Shown: one piece after another, positions 53,253 to 63,958 of the stretch
Numbering within the stretch: position 1 is the first letter of the stretch
How the letters are laid out: the number at the start of each line of letters is the position of its first letter
Assembly: GCF_021582875.1 (NCBI RefSeq)
Contig: NZ_CP091138.1
Location: 3,224,001 to 3,288,000 of the forward strand
Reading direction: 5' to 3'
Source: Microbacterium sp. KUDC0406
GTDB lineage: Bacteria > Actinomycetota > Actinomycetes > Actinomycetales > Microbacteriaceae
DNA: 64,000 nt
Made by a program: the position numbers and the translations under genes
Notes under the pieces: model-generated
Database searches by the model: none
What the model was told of the DNA's origin: nothing
The model's input: the letters and a program-made list of their open reading frames with translations, nothing else

Positions 53253-54151
53253 TCAGGGCGCCATGACCCGGCCGAGCGACCGCGCGTAGTCCTCCTTGAT
53301 GACGTCGAGGTGCGTCCAGCTGTCGAGGCCGCCGACCTGCCCAAGCGCGCGGATCTGCTCGAGCACCGTGAGCACCCCGCGGTCGATGAACCGCCGATCG
53401 TGGCGATGAAGTCGTAGCTGCCGTGCGACCGCGCGGCGAAGTCGATCGCCCGCGATCCGAGGATGTACCGGCGCACCGGATCGGCATCGCCGTTCACCGT
53501 GATGCCGACGCCCACGGCCACGCGGTTGCGCGACAGGCCTCCGGACGGGATCGCCGAGATGCGGATCACGCCCGCGTCGATGAGCCGTCGCACCCGAGAG
53601 CGGGCTGATGACGGCGAGAGGTGAACGGCGTCGGCGAGCGCCCGGTAGCTCACCCGTCCGTCGTGCTGCAGTGCGGCGATCAGACGGTGATCGAGATCGT
53701 CGAGGGTGATCTCGGTACGTGACTCCGCCACGAAGAAGCCCTTGAGCACCTCGGCATAGGTGGTGACCCTGACCTGACGCACAGCGGGTATGCGCCGCAC
53801 ACGATCGAGCATCTCGTGCAGGCGGAGGTCGTCGCCGTGCCGGGACTCGAACACGAGCGGGTGCGCTCCGCTCACCATCGACACGAACACTGCGTCGTCG
53901 ATCCGAGCGATCTCCTCGGCCACGGGGCGCGCAGGCCCGGTCACGCTGACCATCGCATGGATGAGCACGTGGTGACCGGCGAAACCCGGATCCAGCGCCG
54001 CCACCACTCGCAGACCCCCGCGCTCGGTCAGCAGGTGCAGACGCTGCGAGACGTAGTCGCGCGGGGCCCCGAGCAGCTGCGCGAGGTCATGGATGCTGGC
54101 GCGGCCGTTCTCCTGGAGGGCATGGATGAGCCTGCCGTCGAGGTCGTCCAC
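53253..54151 (-). pseudogene. AsnC/Lrp-family regulator with two DNA-binding/RAM modules, one frameshift
   Basis: About 299 residues in two successive Lrp-like units: helix-turn-helix DDLDGRLIHALQENGRASIH (residues 2-21) with a first RAM-like half, and a second helix-turn-helix DDLDHRLIAALQHDGRVSYR near 150 with a second half. The frame breaks near 53391, where one base is missing, and resumes in GVLTVLEQIRALGQVGGLDS, ending GRVMAP. The start is GTG 54151. It diverges from the transporter-catabolic operon at 54438 and is its likely regulator, responding to an amino acid-like effector. Confidence 0.82.
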
Positions 54152-54437
54152 GTCTCGGTCGGATCTGCGCGGCGAGACGGTGTCTTCGTCGATGAGAACC
54201 CCTCGATGTCTCGTTCCGGCCGGAATGGGCGAAGAAGCCCGATCTGCGAAGCGATCGCCGCAGATCGAAGGTCTACGAAGTGATTCTATCGGCGAACAGC
54301 GCCCAAGCGCCGCGTTCAGGCGGCAGAACAGCGGTCATCTCTTCAGTTCCAGCGAGCATCTGCTTCCGAACCGTCCTATAGTCGGCACAGCCCGAAGGAC
54401 GTTTACCCGCACACCCGACAGAGCAAGGGAGCCCTGT
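54152..54437. promoter_or_regulatory. divergent promoter region of the regulator and catabolic operon
   Basis: The 286-bp gap contains the 12-bp palindrome TTCCGGCCGGAA (54214-54225), a possible regulator site, and TATAGT at 54377-54382 as -10 box for the rightward operon. AGGGAG at 54426-54431 is the ribosome site for the ATG at 54438. The leader would be about 50 bases, so this transcript is not leaderless. Confidence 0.5.
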
Positions 54438-55792
54438 ATGTCCTCCTCCACCGTCCATCAGCCGGTGAACTCGCACAAGCGCGCTCTCCGCGCCGGTTTC
54501 GCCGCCATGGCAGGCACGACCATCGAGTGGTACGACTTCTACGTCTACGCCACCGCGGCCGCGCTCGTCTTCCCGCAGGTGTTCTTCCCCGAGGTGGACC
54601 GCGCCCTCGGAACCCTCGCGTCGTTCGGCACCTATGCCGTGGCCTTCTTCATGCGCCCTCTCGGCGGCATCATCTTCGGTCACATCGGCGACAAGTTCGG
54701 CCGCAAGCCGGCGCTCACCAGCACGCTGCTGCTGATGGGCGTCGCGACGGTCCTGGTCGGATGCCTCCCCGGCTACGACTCGATCGGCATCGTCGCGCCC
54801 ATCCTGCTCATCGTGCTGCGCATGGCGCAGGGCCTCGCGGTCGGCGGCGAGTGGGGCGGCGCCAGCCTGATGGCGGTGGAAAGCGCTCCGCCGAAGCACA
54901 AGGTGTTCTACGGCGGCTTCACGCAGCTGGGCAACCCCCTGGGCGCGCTGATGGCCTCCGGCGCCTTCTGGGCGCTCGCCGCGGCCGGCGACGACGCGCT
55001 GGTCGCATGGGGCTGGCGCATCCCGTTCCTGTTCAGCATCGTGCTGATCGGCGTGGGCTTCTGGGTGCGCTACCGCGTCGAGGAGACCCCCGTCTTCGAG
55101 GAGAAGATCGAGGGGCAGAAGCAGTCCACCCCGCTCCTGTTCGCGCTGAAGAACAACTGGTGGCCGATGCTGCTCGGGTTCTGCATCATCGCGATGTCCT
55201 CCGGCGGCTACGTGATCGCCACGACGTTCGTGCAGAACTTCGCCGTCAGCCCCGAGGTGGGCCTCGCCGCTGCGGTGATCCTCGGCGCGATGACGATCGC
55301 CTCCCTGGTCGAGACGATCGTGACGCTTCCGCTCGCCTGGCTCGGAGACAGGTGGGGCGGCAAGTCGATCATCATCCTCGGCACGATCCTCTCGTTCGTC
55401 GTCTTCATCCCGCTCGTGCTGGTCATCCAGAACAAGCAGGTCGCGATGATCTACATCCTGGTCTCGGCGCTGCGCCTGACACTGAGCGGCGCGTGGGCCT
55501 CGCTCTCCACGGTGATGGCCCAGATGTTCCGCCCGCAGGCGCGTTACACCTCGATGACACTCTCGTACGGCATCGGCGCCGCGGTCTGGGCGGGCTCTCG
55601 CCGGCGATCGCCTCCGCGCTGCTGGCTCTGACAGGCAACTTCTGGTCGGTCGTCGTGTTCTTCGGTGTGCTCTGCGCCGTCGCGCTGTTCGGGACGATCC
55701 TCGCACCGCAGCACTCTGACGTCGCCCCCGTCACGCAGTCGCTGAACGCACGACTGGACACCACTGCCATCCGAAACGTCAAGAAGGACTGA
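54438..55792 (+). pseudogene. MFS transporter, metabolite:H+ symporter (MHS) family, one frameshift
   Basis: About 451 residues, 12 helices. MHS signatures: RAGFAAMAGTTIEWYDFYVY, the loop GHIGDKFGRKPALTSTLLLM, RMAQGLAVGGEWGGASLM, and the second-half AWLGDRWGGKS. One G is missing at 55588-55590 (TGGG for TGGGG); the frame resumes with LSPAIASALLALTGNFWSV. It imports an organic acid or zwitterion with protons, presumably the substrate of the following enzymes. AGGGAG lies six bases before the ATG. The stop is one base before the next ATG. Confidence 0.87.
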
Positions 55793-55793
55793 C

Positions 55794-57485
55794 ATGCGCC
55801 GTCTAGCGACCTATGACTCCCGGGACTCCGCCGCGACCATCATCACGGCAGACGCGATCCACACGGTCGACGAGTCGCTGCCCCGGGCGGAGGCGATGCT
55901 CACCGCCGGCGGCCGCATCCTCGCCGTCGGCTCCATCGACGGCGTGGTGCAGGCGGCCGAGGCATCCGGACTCGACCCCGTGCGCATCGACCACCCCGGC
56001 GCGACGATCGTGCCCGGCTTCGTCGACGCGCACGCGCATCCGCTGATGTACGGGCAGATGCTCACCTGGGTCGACATCGGTCCGGAGCGTGCGGCGTCGA
56101 TCCCCGAGATCGTCGAGCTCATGGCTGAGCGGGCGGCCACGCTGCCGGCGGGAGCGCCGCTGCGCGGCTACGGCTACGAGCAGCGCAATCTCGCCGAGCG
56201 CCGGCATCCCACCCGGTACGAGCTGGACGACATCGCGACCGACCGCGAGGTCTACATCATGAACGCCTCCGGTCACGGCGGCGTGGTGAACAGCTTCACT
56301 CTGGAGAAGTACGGCGTCACGAGGGACACCCCGAACCCCGAGGGCGGCGAGTTCTTCCGCGACGCCGACGGGGAGCTGACCGGTGAGCTGTCGGATGCCG
56401 CGTGCAACGTGCTGACCGGACTGCACGGCGTGAAGGTCGGCCACCACGGACCGAACTTCCACCTGGGCGACGAGCCGGCCGAGCACCAGCATCAGCTCGA
56501 CGCCGTGCAGCGTGAGTTCCTCGCCGGCGGCGTCACCACGATCGGCGACGCCCAGGTGTCGCAGCGCGAGTTCGCCGCCTATCTGGCGCTGGCCGACCGC
56601 GGCGCCCTCGACATGCGGGTCTCGATGTATTTCCTGTCGCACCTGCTCGACCAGGTGATCGACCTCGGCCTGACCGGGCCGTTCGGCAATGCCTTCCTCT
56701 CGGCCGCGGGCATCAAGCTCTACGCCGACGGCACGCTCGGCGGCTGGACGGCGTACTTCCCCGAGGGGTACGTCGGAGACCCGTGCCGCACCGGACAGCT
56801 CTATCACCAGCCCGAGGAGTACGCCGGGCTCGTGAAGAAGGCGCATCTGGCGGGTCTGCAGACCGCAACCCACGCGCAGTCGCCCACGGCCATCAAGATG
56901 GTGGTCGACGCGATCGAGGACGCCCTCGCCGCTCGTCCCGACACCGACGCCCGGCACCGCATCGAGCACTGCGGCCTGCCGGATCCCGCCGAGATCCCAC
57001 GGATGGCCGAGCTCGGCATCCGTCCGGTGAACCAGACCCAGCACTACTACAACTGGGGCGAGGGCGTGGAGCAGGCCATCGGCACCCCCGGTGAGCGGTT
57101 CAACCCGCTGGGTGAGTTCCTCGAGGCCGGTGTGCCCGTCACCATCTCGTCGGATGCCCCGGTCGCCGAACCCCGGCCGCTCGAGGCGATCCAGGCGGCG
57201 GTGACTCGTGTCACGCGCCGCGGGCACAAGCTGGGGCCGGACTCGCTGCGGATCAGCGCGGAGGCCGCGCTGCGCGGGCACACTCTCGAAGGCGCCGCTT
57301 CGCTCGGCCGCGATCACGAGCTGGGCTCGCTGACCCCGGGCAAGCGCGCGGACTTCGTGGTGCTCGGCGCCAATCCGCTCGAGACCGAGGGCGCGGAGAT
57401 CGCCGGCATCCCGGTGCTGGAGACCTGGGTGGACGGTGTCGTGAAGCACTCAGCGGCGGCGGCGCAGAGCGGCCAGGAAGGATGA
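55794..57485 (+). CDS. YtcJ-like metal-dependent amidohydrolase
   Basis: A 563-residue amidohydrolase family 3 enzyme. The composite beta-domain (about residues 12-72 and the C-terminus) surrounds a TIM barrel with metal ligands VDAHAHP (His80, His82), then THAQS, RIEHCG and SSDAPVAEP (Asp). [17 protein letters not shown] carries the Lys often seen in this group. It hydrolyses an amide or ester of the imported compound; the substrate is unknown. The start is one base after the transporter stop, and the stop overlaps the ThDP-enzyme ATG by four bases, so the operon is tightly coupled. No signal peptide. Confidence 0.88.
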   Translation: MRRLATYDSRDSAATIITADAIHTVDESLPRAEAMLTAGGRILAVGSIDGVVQAAEASGLDPVRIDHPGATIVPGFVDAHAHPLMYGQMLTWVDIGPERAASIPEIVELMAERAATLPAGAPLRGYGYEQRNLAERRHPTRYELDDIATDREVYIMNASGHGGVVNSFTLEKYGVTRDTPNPEGGEFFRDADGELTGELSDAACNVLTGLHGVKVGHHGPNFHLGDEPAEHQHQLDAVQREFLAGGVTTIGDAQVSQREFAAYLALADRGALDMRVSMYFLSHLLDQVIDLGLTGPFGNAFLSAAGIKLYADGTLGGWTAYFPEGYVGDPCRTGQLYHQPEEYAGLVKKAHLAGLQTATHAQSPTAIKMVVDAIEDALAARPDTDARHRIEHCGLPDPAEIPRMAELGIRPVNQTQHYYNWGEGVEQAIGTPGERFNPLGEFLEAGVPVTISSDAPVAEPRPLEAIQAAVTRVTRRGHKLGPDSLRISAEAALRGHTLEGAASLGRDHELGSLTPGKRADFVVLGANPLETEGAEIAGIPVLETWVDGVVKHSAAAAQSGQEG

Positions 57486-59101
57486 GCGGCATGGAGACCA
57501 CCGCGAAGCGCACCACCGGCTGGGTGATCATGGAGGCCCTGCGGGGCTACGGCGTCGACACCGTGTTCGGCATCCCCGGCACCCACAACCTGGAGTTCTA
57601 CCGGCCGCTGCAGGCCCTCGGCATCCGCCCGGTCACCACTCGGCACGAGCAGGGCGCCGGGTACGGCGCCGACGGCTGGTCGATGCAGACCGGGATGCCG
57701 GGAGTGGTCGTGACCACGAGCGGCCCCGGACTGCTGAACGCGCTCTCCGCCGCCGGCACGGCCTACTGCGAGTCGCGGCCGATGATCATCCTCTCGCCGG
57801 GACCGGCGCGGGGGAGCGAGTTCGCCGACGTCGGCACGCTGCACGAGACCAAGGATCAGCTGGCCGCGGCATCCGCCGTCGTGGAATGGGGCAGGCGCGT
57901 GACCAGCGCCGCCGAGGCGGTCGCGGCCGTGCACGACGCCTTCGCGCTGTTCGCCACGGGACGTCCGCGCCCGGTGTACATCGAGGTGCCGCTCGACCTG
58001 CTCGAGGAGGAGGCCGAGGGGATCACTCCCGACGACCTCGCATCTCGCGTGTTCCCGCCCGCTCCGGCGCCCTCCGACGACCTGGTCACCGAGGCGGCCC
58101 GTCTGCTGAACGCTGCCTCGGATCCCGTCATCCTCGCCGGTGGCGGATCCCGCCGGGCCGGGGCCGCGCTGCGGGCCGTCGCCGAGCGCCTCGGCGCCCC
58201 CGTCATCACCACGGCGAACGCGAAGGGCGTGCTCGACGAGCACCACCCGCTCTCGCTCGGTGCCAATCTGCGCCTGGCCGCCGCGCGCAACCGCGCCCGC
58301 GACGCCGACGTGCTGCTCGTGGTGGGCTCCAAGCTCGGCGAGGCCGAGCTCTGGGTCGACCGGCTCGACGCGCGCGGCACCGTCATCCGCATCGACCTGC
58401 TCGCCTCGCAGCTCGACAAGAACCAGAAGGCCGATGTCGGCATCGTGGGCGACGCCGCGGCATCCCTCTCCGCCCTGCTGACCGAGCTGGGCGACGGCAC
58501 CCCGCGCACCGGCAGTCGCGTCGCCGAGACCCTCGAGGCCGTGCGCGCCGAGGTGCACGAGCTCTCGCCGGTCAACGCCGCGCTCGCCGAGGTCATCGCC
58601 TCGGTGCTGCCCGCCGACGCGATCGTCGCCACCGACTCGTCGCAGATCGCGTACTGGGGTCTGATGAACGTGCTGCGGGTGTCGAAGCCGAACTCCATGC
58701 CGTACATGGCGACGTACGCCACCCTCGGCTACGCCCTGCCCGCCGCGCTCGGCTCGCGCCTCGGCGACCCGGGCCGCCCCGCGTTCGCCGTCACCGGCGA
58801 CGGCGCCCTGATGTTCTCGCTGCAGGAGATGATCACTGTCGTCGAGCAGCGGCTCGACGTCACCGTGATCGTGGTCGACAACGGCGGCTACGCCGAGATC
58901 CGCCAGAACGAGGCGGATGCCGGGATCGCGCCGATCGGCGTCGATCTCGTGCAGCCGGACTGGGCCGCCCTCGGCACTGCCTTCGGCGGCACGGGACGAC
59001 GTGCCGCATCCGCCGCAGAGCTCGCCGAGGCCGTGCAGCAGGCCCAGGCCGACGGCGGCCTGCAGGTCATCCACCTCGACGAGTCCACATTCGCCCTCTG
59101 A
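57482..59101 (+). CDS. ThDP-dependent decarboxylase (acetolactate synthase-like; possible 2-ketoarginine decarboxylase)
   Basis: A 539-residue three-domain ThDP enzyme. The catalytic Glu is in TTRHEQGAG (Glu56). The middle domain has [13 protein letters not shown]. The C-terminal cofactor motif is [14 protein letters not shown] to [10 protein letters not shown] (GDG...N, about residues 438-470). By sequence class it could be acetolactate synthase-like, benzoylformate decarboxylase-like or AruI-like (5-guanidino-2-oxopentanoate decarboxylase). The adjacent ureohydrolase of the arginase family favours the last of these. It is coupled to the amidohydrolase by an ATGA overlap; 14 bp separate it from the next gene. 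Confidence 0.85.
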   Translation: MSGMETTAKRTTGWVIMEALRGYGVDTVFGIPGTHNLEFYRPLQALGIRPVTTRHEQGAGYGADGWSMQTGMPGVVVTTSGPGLLNALSAAGTAYCESRPMIILSPGPARGSEFADVGTLHETKDQLAAASAVVEWGRRVTSAAEAVAAVHDAFALFATGRPRPVYIEVPLDLLEEEAEGITPDDLASRVFPPAPAPSDDLVTEAARLLNAASDPVILAGGGSRRAGAALRAVAERLGAPVITTANAKGVLDEHHPLSLGANLRLAAARNRARDADVLLVVGSKLGEAELWVDRLDARGTVIRIDLLASQLDKNQKADVGIVGDAAASLSALLTELGDGTPRTGSRVAETLEAVRAEVHELSPVNAALAEVIASVLPADAIVATDSSQIAYWGLMNVLRVSKPNSMPYMATYATLGYALPAALGSRLGDPGRPAFAVTGDGALMFSLQEMITVVEQRLDVTVIVVDNGGYAEIRQNEADAGIAPIGVDLVQPDWAALGTAFGGTGRRAASAAELAEAVQQAQADGGLQVIHLDESTFAL

Positions 59102-59115
59102 GACAGGAACACCCC

Positions 59116-60078
59116 ATGAGCAGCACACCGATCGGGCCGGCCGACGCGTCGAAGACCCCGCGCTACGCGGGCCTGTCGACCTTCGCCCGGCTGCCGCGCA
59201 TCGAAGACGTCGGCGAGACCGACATCGCCGTCGTCGGCATCCCGTTCGACAGCGGGGTCAGCTTCCGCCCCGGCGCGAGGTTCGGTCCGGAGCACGTGCG
59301 CGCGTCCAGCCGCCTGCTGCGGCCGTACAACCCGGCGCAGGACTTCTCGGGCTGGGAGGCCGTGCAGATGGCGGATGCCGGAGACATCGCCGCCAACCCG
59401 TTCAACATCCACACCGCGGTCGAGCAGATCGCCGAGGCCGCGGCCGAGCTCGGCGAGCGGGTCGACCGCATCCTCACGATCGGCGGCGACCACACCATCG
59501 CCTACCCGCTGCTCAAGGCGATCAGCGCCAAGCACGGCCCGGTCGCCGTGGTGCACTTCGACGCGCACCTCGACACCTGGGACACCTACTTCGACGAGCC
59601 GATCACGCACGGCACGCCGTTCCGCCGCGCCTCGGAGGACGGCTTCATCGACCGCACCGCCTCGATGCACGTCGGCACCCGCGGCCCCCTGTACGGCAAG
59701 GGCGACCTCGAGGACGACGAGCGGCTCGGCTTCTCGATCATCACGAGCGAGTTCGTCGAGGAGCACGGCGTGCCGGCCGCTCTCGAGCGGCTCCGGCAGC
59801 GGGTCGGCGACCGGCCACTGTATGTGTCCGTCGACATCGACGTGCTCGATCCGGCGCACGCCCCCGGCACCGGCACTCCCGAGGCCGGCGGCCTGACGAG
59901 CAGGGAGCTGCTGCGGATCATCCGGGGCCTGGCCGATCTGAACATGGTCGGCGCCGACGTGGTCGAGGTCGCTCCCGCCTACGACCACGCCCAGATCACC
60001 GGCATCGCCGCCAGTCACGTGTCCTACGAGATCCTCACCGCGATGGCGCGCGCGATCGTGCGCGGACGCGGCGAATGA
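59116..60078 (+). CDS. arginase-family ureohydrolase (agmatinase or guanidinobutyrase)
   Basis: A 320-residue di-manganese enzyme. All metal-binding motifs are present: IGGDHT (about residues 120-125), [11 protein letters not shown] (about 144-154) and [19 protein letters not shown] (about 237-255). The N-terminal [20 protein letters not shown] is agmatinase-like. It releases urea from a guanidino group. Candidate substrates are agmatine, guanidinobutyrate or guanidinopropionate. Next to an AruI-like decarboxylase, guanidinobutyrase is attractive. Its stop overlaps the next ATG by four bases. Confidence 0.92.
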   Translation: MSSTPIGPADASKTPRYAGLSTFARLPRIEDVGETDIAVVGIPFDSGVSFRPGARFGPEHVRASSRLLRPYNPAQDFSGWEAVQMADAGDIAANPFNIHTAVEQIAEAAAELGERVDRILTIGGDHTIAYPLLKAISAKHGPVAVVHFDAHLDTWDTYFDEPITHGTPFRRASEDGFIDRTASMHVGTRGPLYGKGDLEDDERLGFSIITSEFVEEHGVPAALERLRQRVGDRPLYVSVDIDVLDPAHAPGTGTPEAGGLTSRELLRIIRGLADLNMVGADVVEVAPAYDHAQITGIAASHVSYEILTAMARAIVRGRGE

Positions 60079-61094
60079 CCTCCAGAACGGATGATGAGAT
60101 GACCGACGCACGACCCCTCGCCGTCTACACGGACGTGGACGACACCGATCCGGGTCCCGGCATCGCGCTGCTGGAGGCGCACGGCTTCGAGGTGCGGGTC
60201 CTGGGCACCCGCGACCCGCAGGCGATCGTCGAGGGCGCGCGGGACGCCGTGGCGCTGCTGCCCGGCTACGCCGCCGTCACCCGAGAGATGATCGAGGCGC
60301 TGCCGAACCTCGAGATCATCGCCCTGATGTCGATGGGGTTCGACTACGTCGACGTCGACGCCGCGGCCGAGCAGGGCGTCTGGGTGACGAACGTGCCCGG
60401 CGCCGCCACCGAGGAGGTCGCCACGCACGCGCTGGCGATCATGCTGCACAGCATCCGTCAGCTGCGGTTCTACACGGCGAGTGCGAACCCGGCGGAGTGG
60501 AACGAGCGCACCGCCGCGGCTCCGCCCCGGCTCAGCGAGAAGACCCTCGGGATCATCGGACTCGGCAAGATCGGGCGCGAGCTCATCCGGCTGGCGGCAC
60601 CGCTCTTCGGACAGGTGATCGGCTACGACCCGCTGATGCCGGACACCCCCGAGGTGCGCGCTGATCTCGAGCGCCTCGGCGTGCGGCGAGCCGGTCTGGA
60701 CGAGGTGCGGGCCGAGGCCGACGTGCTCTCGCTGCACCTGCCGCTGACGCCCGAGACCGAACGCATGATCGATGCGGAGTTCCTCGCCGGGATGCGGCAG
60801 GGATCGGTGCTCGTGAACGTGTCGCGCGGCGCGCTCATCGACGAGTCGGCGCTGGCCGCCGCACTCGACACCGGCCATCTCGCCGGCGCGGCTCTCGACG
60901 TGCTCGCCACCGAACCACCGCAACCGGACCATCCGCTGCTGGGGCGTGACGACGTCGTGCTCACGCCGCACATCGCGTACTTCTCGGAGCGTACCGAGAT
61001 CGAGTACGTGCGCATCCAGGCGCAGAATGCGGTGACGCTGCGCGAGACCGGCGCGCCCGATTCCCCGGTGAACCGGCCCGCGCCTCGCGCTTGA
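60075..61094 (+). CDS. D-isomer-specific 2-hydroxyacid dehydrogenase
   Basis: A 339-residue NAD(P)-dependent enzyme. The Rossmann motif [14 protein letters not shown] lies near residues 157-170. The catalytic trio is Arg in [10 protein letters not shown], Glu in [10 protein letters not shown] and His in LTPHIAYFS. It interconverts a 2-oxoacid with its 2-hydroxyacid, which fits supplying or removing the keto acid used by the ThDP enzyme. The ATG at 60075 overlaps the ureohydrolase stop; an internal ATG at 60099 is an alternative start. The substrate is not determinable. Confidence 0.9.
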   Translation: MTSRTDDEMTDARPLAVYTDVDDTDPGPGIALLEAHGFEVRVLGTRDPQAIVEGARDAVALLPGYAAVTREMIEALPNLEIIALMSMGFDYVDVDAAAEQGVWVTNVPGAATEEVATHALAIMLHSIRQLRFYTASANPAEWNERTAAAPPRLSEKTLGIIGLGKIGRELIRLAAPLFGQVIGYDPLMPDTPEVRADLERLGVRRAGLDEVRAEADVLSLHLPLTPETERMIDAEFLAGMRQGSVLVNVSRGALIDESALAAALDTGHLAGAALDVLATEPPQPDHPLLGRDDVVLTPHIAYFSERTEIEYVRIQAQNAVTLRETGAPDSPVNRPAPRA

Positions 61095-61145
61095 AGAACG
61101 CCGACCCGCGCCGGCTCCCCGCACAGATTCGAAGAGAGGACCCCC

Positions 61146-62712
61146 GTGGCACACCTGACCGACGAGGCCAAGCAGACCGCACGCACCTGGATCGACGCGC
61201 ACCTCGCACAGCTCACCGAGTGGCACACCCGGATCTGGGAGCTCGCCGAGCCCGCGTGGCGCGAGTATCGCTCGCAGGCCTGGTATGTCGAGCGGCTGCG
61301 CGCCGAGGGCTTCGACGTCGAGGACGGATCCGCGGGAATGCCCACCGCGTTCAGCGCGGTCTGGCGCAACGGCGACGGGCCCACTCTGCTCACCTACGCC
61401 GAGTACGACGCTGTGCCGGGCAACAGCCAGGCGGCGACCACGTCCGAAGCGCCGCGCGACGGGCTCAGCCGTTTCGCACCAGGGCACACCGATCCGCACT
61501 CGGTGCTCGGCATCTCGACGCTCGCCGGCCTGCTCGCGACGAAGCATGCCATGGAGCAGCACGGTATCTCCGGGACGCTGAGGTACACCGGCGAGCCGGC
61601 GGAGAAGATGCACGGCTCGAAGGTCGTGCACGGTCTGCGGGGCTACTACGACGACGTCGATGCGATCGTGTCGTTCCACCCGTTCTACATGCTGCCGCTG
61701 TGCAACACGGCGCGCTGGGACACGCAGTGCGGCGCCTACTACAGCAAGGTCTACACGTTCGTCTGCGACCACCCCGAGACCTGGCAGATCTCCAGCGCGG
61801 ATCCGAACTCGCCCATCCCGGCATCCCATTCCGCGGCGAGGGCGCCCGGGGCGAACGTCGCCCTGACCCAGATGTACACCGCTTCGCGCACGATGCTCGA
61901 CTCGATGCTGCCCGCTACCGGAGGCTGGAGCTTCTCCGACGCGATCCTCAGCGACGGGCAGGCGACAGCCGACAATCTGCCGCACAGGGTGGCGCGTCTG
62001 CAGTTCTCCTGGCGCACGCCCGACATCGAGATGGCCGAGCACATCCTCGCGGTGCTCGATCGCAATGCGGCGGCCGCGGCGACGATGGCGCACTGCGAGC
62101 TGGAGGAGCGCTGGGTCGCACGCAGCCGCCCCGGTCGCACCAACCACGTGATGGCGGAGACGCTCTACGCCAACCTCGAGCAGGTCGGCGCGCCCGTGTA
62201 CGGGCCCGATGCGGTCGCTGTCGCCCAGGACATCCAGCGCACGCTCGGTCACGAACCCAGCGAGAGGCCGTTCCTCGCCGAGACCGAGCGGCTGATCGAC
62301 CCCCAGGAGGCGGAGCGGATCCTGCGCGAGCACATGCCCGCATGGCAGCGCAACTGGACCAGCGACGACTACGTCGAGATGTCGCACTACGCACCGCTGG
62401 TGCGGTTCTACGTGTCACGACCGGCGCTGCAGCCGGTTCCCGGAGCGGGCCCCTGACCCGGCATGGGTGATGAACGCTCTGGGCGGGATACCCGAGACGA
62501 TCGCACCGACGATCGTGACGGCGGGGAAGACGATCTCCGGCACCTTCCTGGACCTGCTCACGGCGCCGGAGACCCTGGCGGCCGCGCGGGCCGAGTTCAG
62601 CGAACGCAGCGAGGCCGACCCGATGCCTGCGCTGCTGCCGGCCGACTTCGAGGCGCCGATCGATCTGCCCTGGCCGGACTACTCGGAGGCGGGCGGGCAC
62701 CGGCACTGGTGA
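61146..62712 (+). pseudogene. M20-family amidohydrolase (AbgB-like), frameshifted near the 3' end
   Basis: About 522 residues. The start is GTG 61146 with a GAGAGGA ribosome site. The M20 fold is clear: LLTYAEYDAVPGNSQ near the metal site, GTLRYTGEPAEKMHGSK with the catalytic Glu, FHPFYMLPLCNT, and the dimerisation domain. Near the C run 62450-62453 one extra base gives an early stop at 62454-62456; the other frame continues with WVMNALGGIPETIAPTIV and ends at 62712. AbgB-type enzymes cleave aminoacyl amides such as p-aminobenzoyl-glutamate. It is the last enzyme of the operon and could release the amino acid that feeds the pathway. Confidence 0.82.
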
Positions 62713-62717
62713 GCGAG

Positions 62718-63140
62718 TCAGCCGGTGACCGTGATCACCGCACCCTCGCTGCCGCCGTTCTCGCCCCAGCGCAGGTACGCGGTGACGATGTCGCGCAGCA
62801 CGTCGAGGTCGACCTCTTCGAGGTCCTTGATGTAGAGGCATCCGACGCCGGTGGTGTGCGCACCGAGCCTGGTGAGGGCGTCGGCGTGCTCGGCGGTGGA
62901 CTCCAGATAGATGGTCGACGCCGCCTTGCGCGGGGCGAACGCGAGCAGCGGCATGTCGCCCTCGGTGCCGGTGGCATAGCGGTAGTGGCAGCTGCCGAAG
63001 CCGACGATCGTGCCCCACAGCTCGGGCTCGCGGCCGGAGACGTCCTGCAGCAGGGCGGTCAGCGTCTCGGCGTCACGTCGCCGCTTCGCGGGCGTGACCG
63101 ACGCGAGGAACGTGGCGACGCTGCCGCCGGTCGGCTTCAC
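62718..63140 (-). CDS. DUF1801 domain protein
   Basis: A 140-residue soluble protein with a DUF1801/YdhG-like core: TPAKRRRDAETLTALLQDVSG, then PELWGTIVGFGSCHYRY and GCLYIKDLEEVDLDVLRDIV. Function unknown; the fold is related to the iron chaperone frataxin. The start is GTG 63140 with AAAGG upstream. It converges with the M20 gene (5-bp gap). A family-A repeat fragment lies just upstream at 63156. Confidence 0.85.
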   Translation of the reverse strand: MKPTGGSVATFLASVTPAKRRRDAETLTALLQDVSGREPELWGTIVGFGSCHYRYATGTEGDMPLLAFAPRKAASTIYLESTAEHADALTRLGAHTTGVGCLYIKDLEEVDLDVLRDIVTAYLRWGENGGSEGAVITVTG

Positions 63141-63155
63141 CTGCTGGCCTTTCTG

Positions 63156-63182
63156 GGTTTCGACTCGCTACGCTCGCTCAAC
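63156..63182. repeat. family-A repeat fragment
   Basis: GTTTCGACTCGCTACGCTCG and following CTCAACC, the terminal part of the element, in the 58-bp gap between two leftward genes. Confidence 0.65.
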
Positions 63183-63198
63183 CTTGCCCCGGCGCCCA

Positions 63199-63909
63199 TC
63201 AACGCTCCTTCGTCGCATTGCTCTGCGCCGCGGCAGCCTTCATCGCCCGCTTGTGCTCGCGCACCTTGGTCAGCGACTCGGGCGAGACGATGTCGGCGAC
63301 GCTGCGGAAAGAGCCGTCCTCGCCGTAGGGGGCGGATGCCTCGCGCCAGCCCTCACCGGTGAAGCCGTACTGCTTGCCGAGCAGGGCCAGGAAGATCTTC
63401 GCCTTCTGCTCGCCGAACCCGGGCAGCGCCTTCAGGCGCTTCAGCACGGTGGGGCCGTCCGGCTGGGTCCCTGAGCCCTCCGGGTGGGTCTCTGAGCCCT
63501 CCGGTTGGGTCCCTGAGCCCTCCGGTTGGGTCCCTGACCCCTCCGGTTGGGTCCCTGAGCCCTCCGGTTGGGTCCCTGAGCCTGTCGAAGGGCGCGTCCA
63601 CAGCGCCGCGGCATTCCCGCCCCAGTCGTCGACCAGCGTCCGGCAGAGCGTCTGCACGCGCGTGGCCATCGAGCCGGGGAAGCGGTGCACCGAGGGCGAC
63701 TGCTTGAACGCCGCGAGGAACTCGTCGGGGTCCATCGACGCGATCGTCGTCGCGTCCGTCGCTCCCGTGCGCTGCTCGATCTTGAGGGGACCGGCGAACG
63801 CGGTCTCCATCGCGACCTGCTGGTCCAGCAGCATCCCGACCAGGAGCGCCAGAGGGTTGTTCGTGAGCAGGTCGTCGGCGGCGGTGTCTCCGGTGATGTG
63901 AAGGGCCAT
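63199..63909 (-). CDS. HhH-GPD-type base-excision DNA repair protein with a repeat-encoded insert
   Basis: A 236-residue protein. The N-terminal LLVGMLLDQQVAMETAFAGP and the helix-hairpin-helix KALPGFGEQKAKIFLALLGK belong to the HhH-GPD superfamily of DNA glycosylases; the actinobacterial subgroup has no proven substrate. Between them (about residues 106-148) is a low-complexity stretch of tandem GSGTQPE units encoded by the 21-bp repeat array at 63464-63592. The ATG at 63909 follows a short polar lead. It faces the promoter region at the right edge. Confidence 0.85.
   Translation of the reverse strand: MALHITGDTAADDLLTNNPLALLVGMLLDQQVAMETAFAGPLKIEQRTGATDATTIASMDPDEFLAAFKQSPSVHRFPGSMATRVQTLCRTLVDDWGGNAAALWTRPSTGSGTQPEGSGTQPEGSGTQPEGSGTQPEGSETHPEGSGTQPDGPTVLKRLKALPGFGEQKAKIFLALLGKQYGFTGEGWREASAPYGEDGSFRSVADIVSPESLTKVREHKRAMKAAAAQSNATKER
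63464..63592 (-). repeat. tandem 21-bp array derived from family-B repeat
   Basis: Five 21-bp units, each containing GGGTCCCTGAGCCCTCCGG, start at 63464, 63485, 63506, 63527 and 63548. They run into one canonical family-B core ending CTGTCGAAGGG at 63592. The period is divisible by three, so the frame of the host gene is kept. Units differ by one or two bases. Confidence 0.9.
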
Positions 63910-63958
63910 GAGGACAGTCTCGCACCCGAGCGGAAATCGTGGGACGGAACCCCCGACT

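Noticed and set aside
63464..63592. CRISPR array
   Set aside because: The units are contiguous 21-mers without spacers and are translated in the frame of the host gene.
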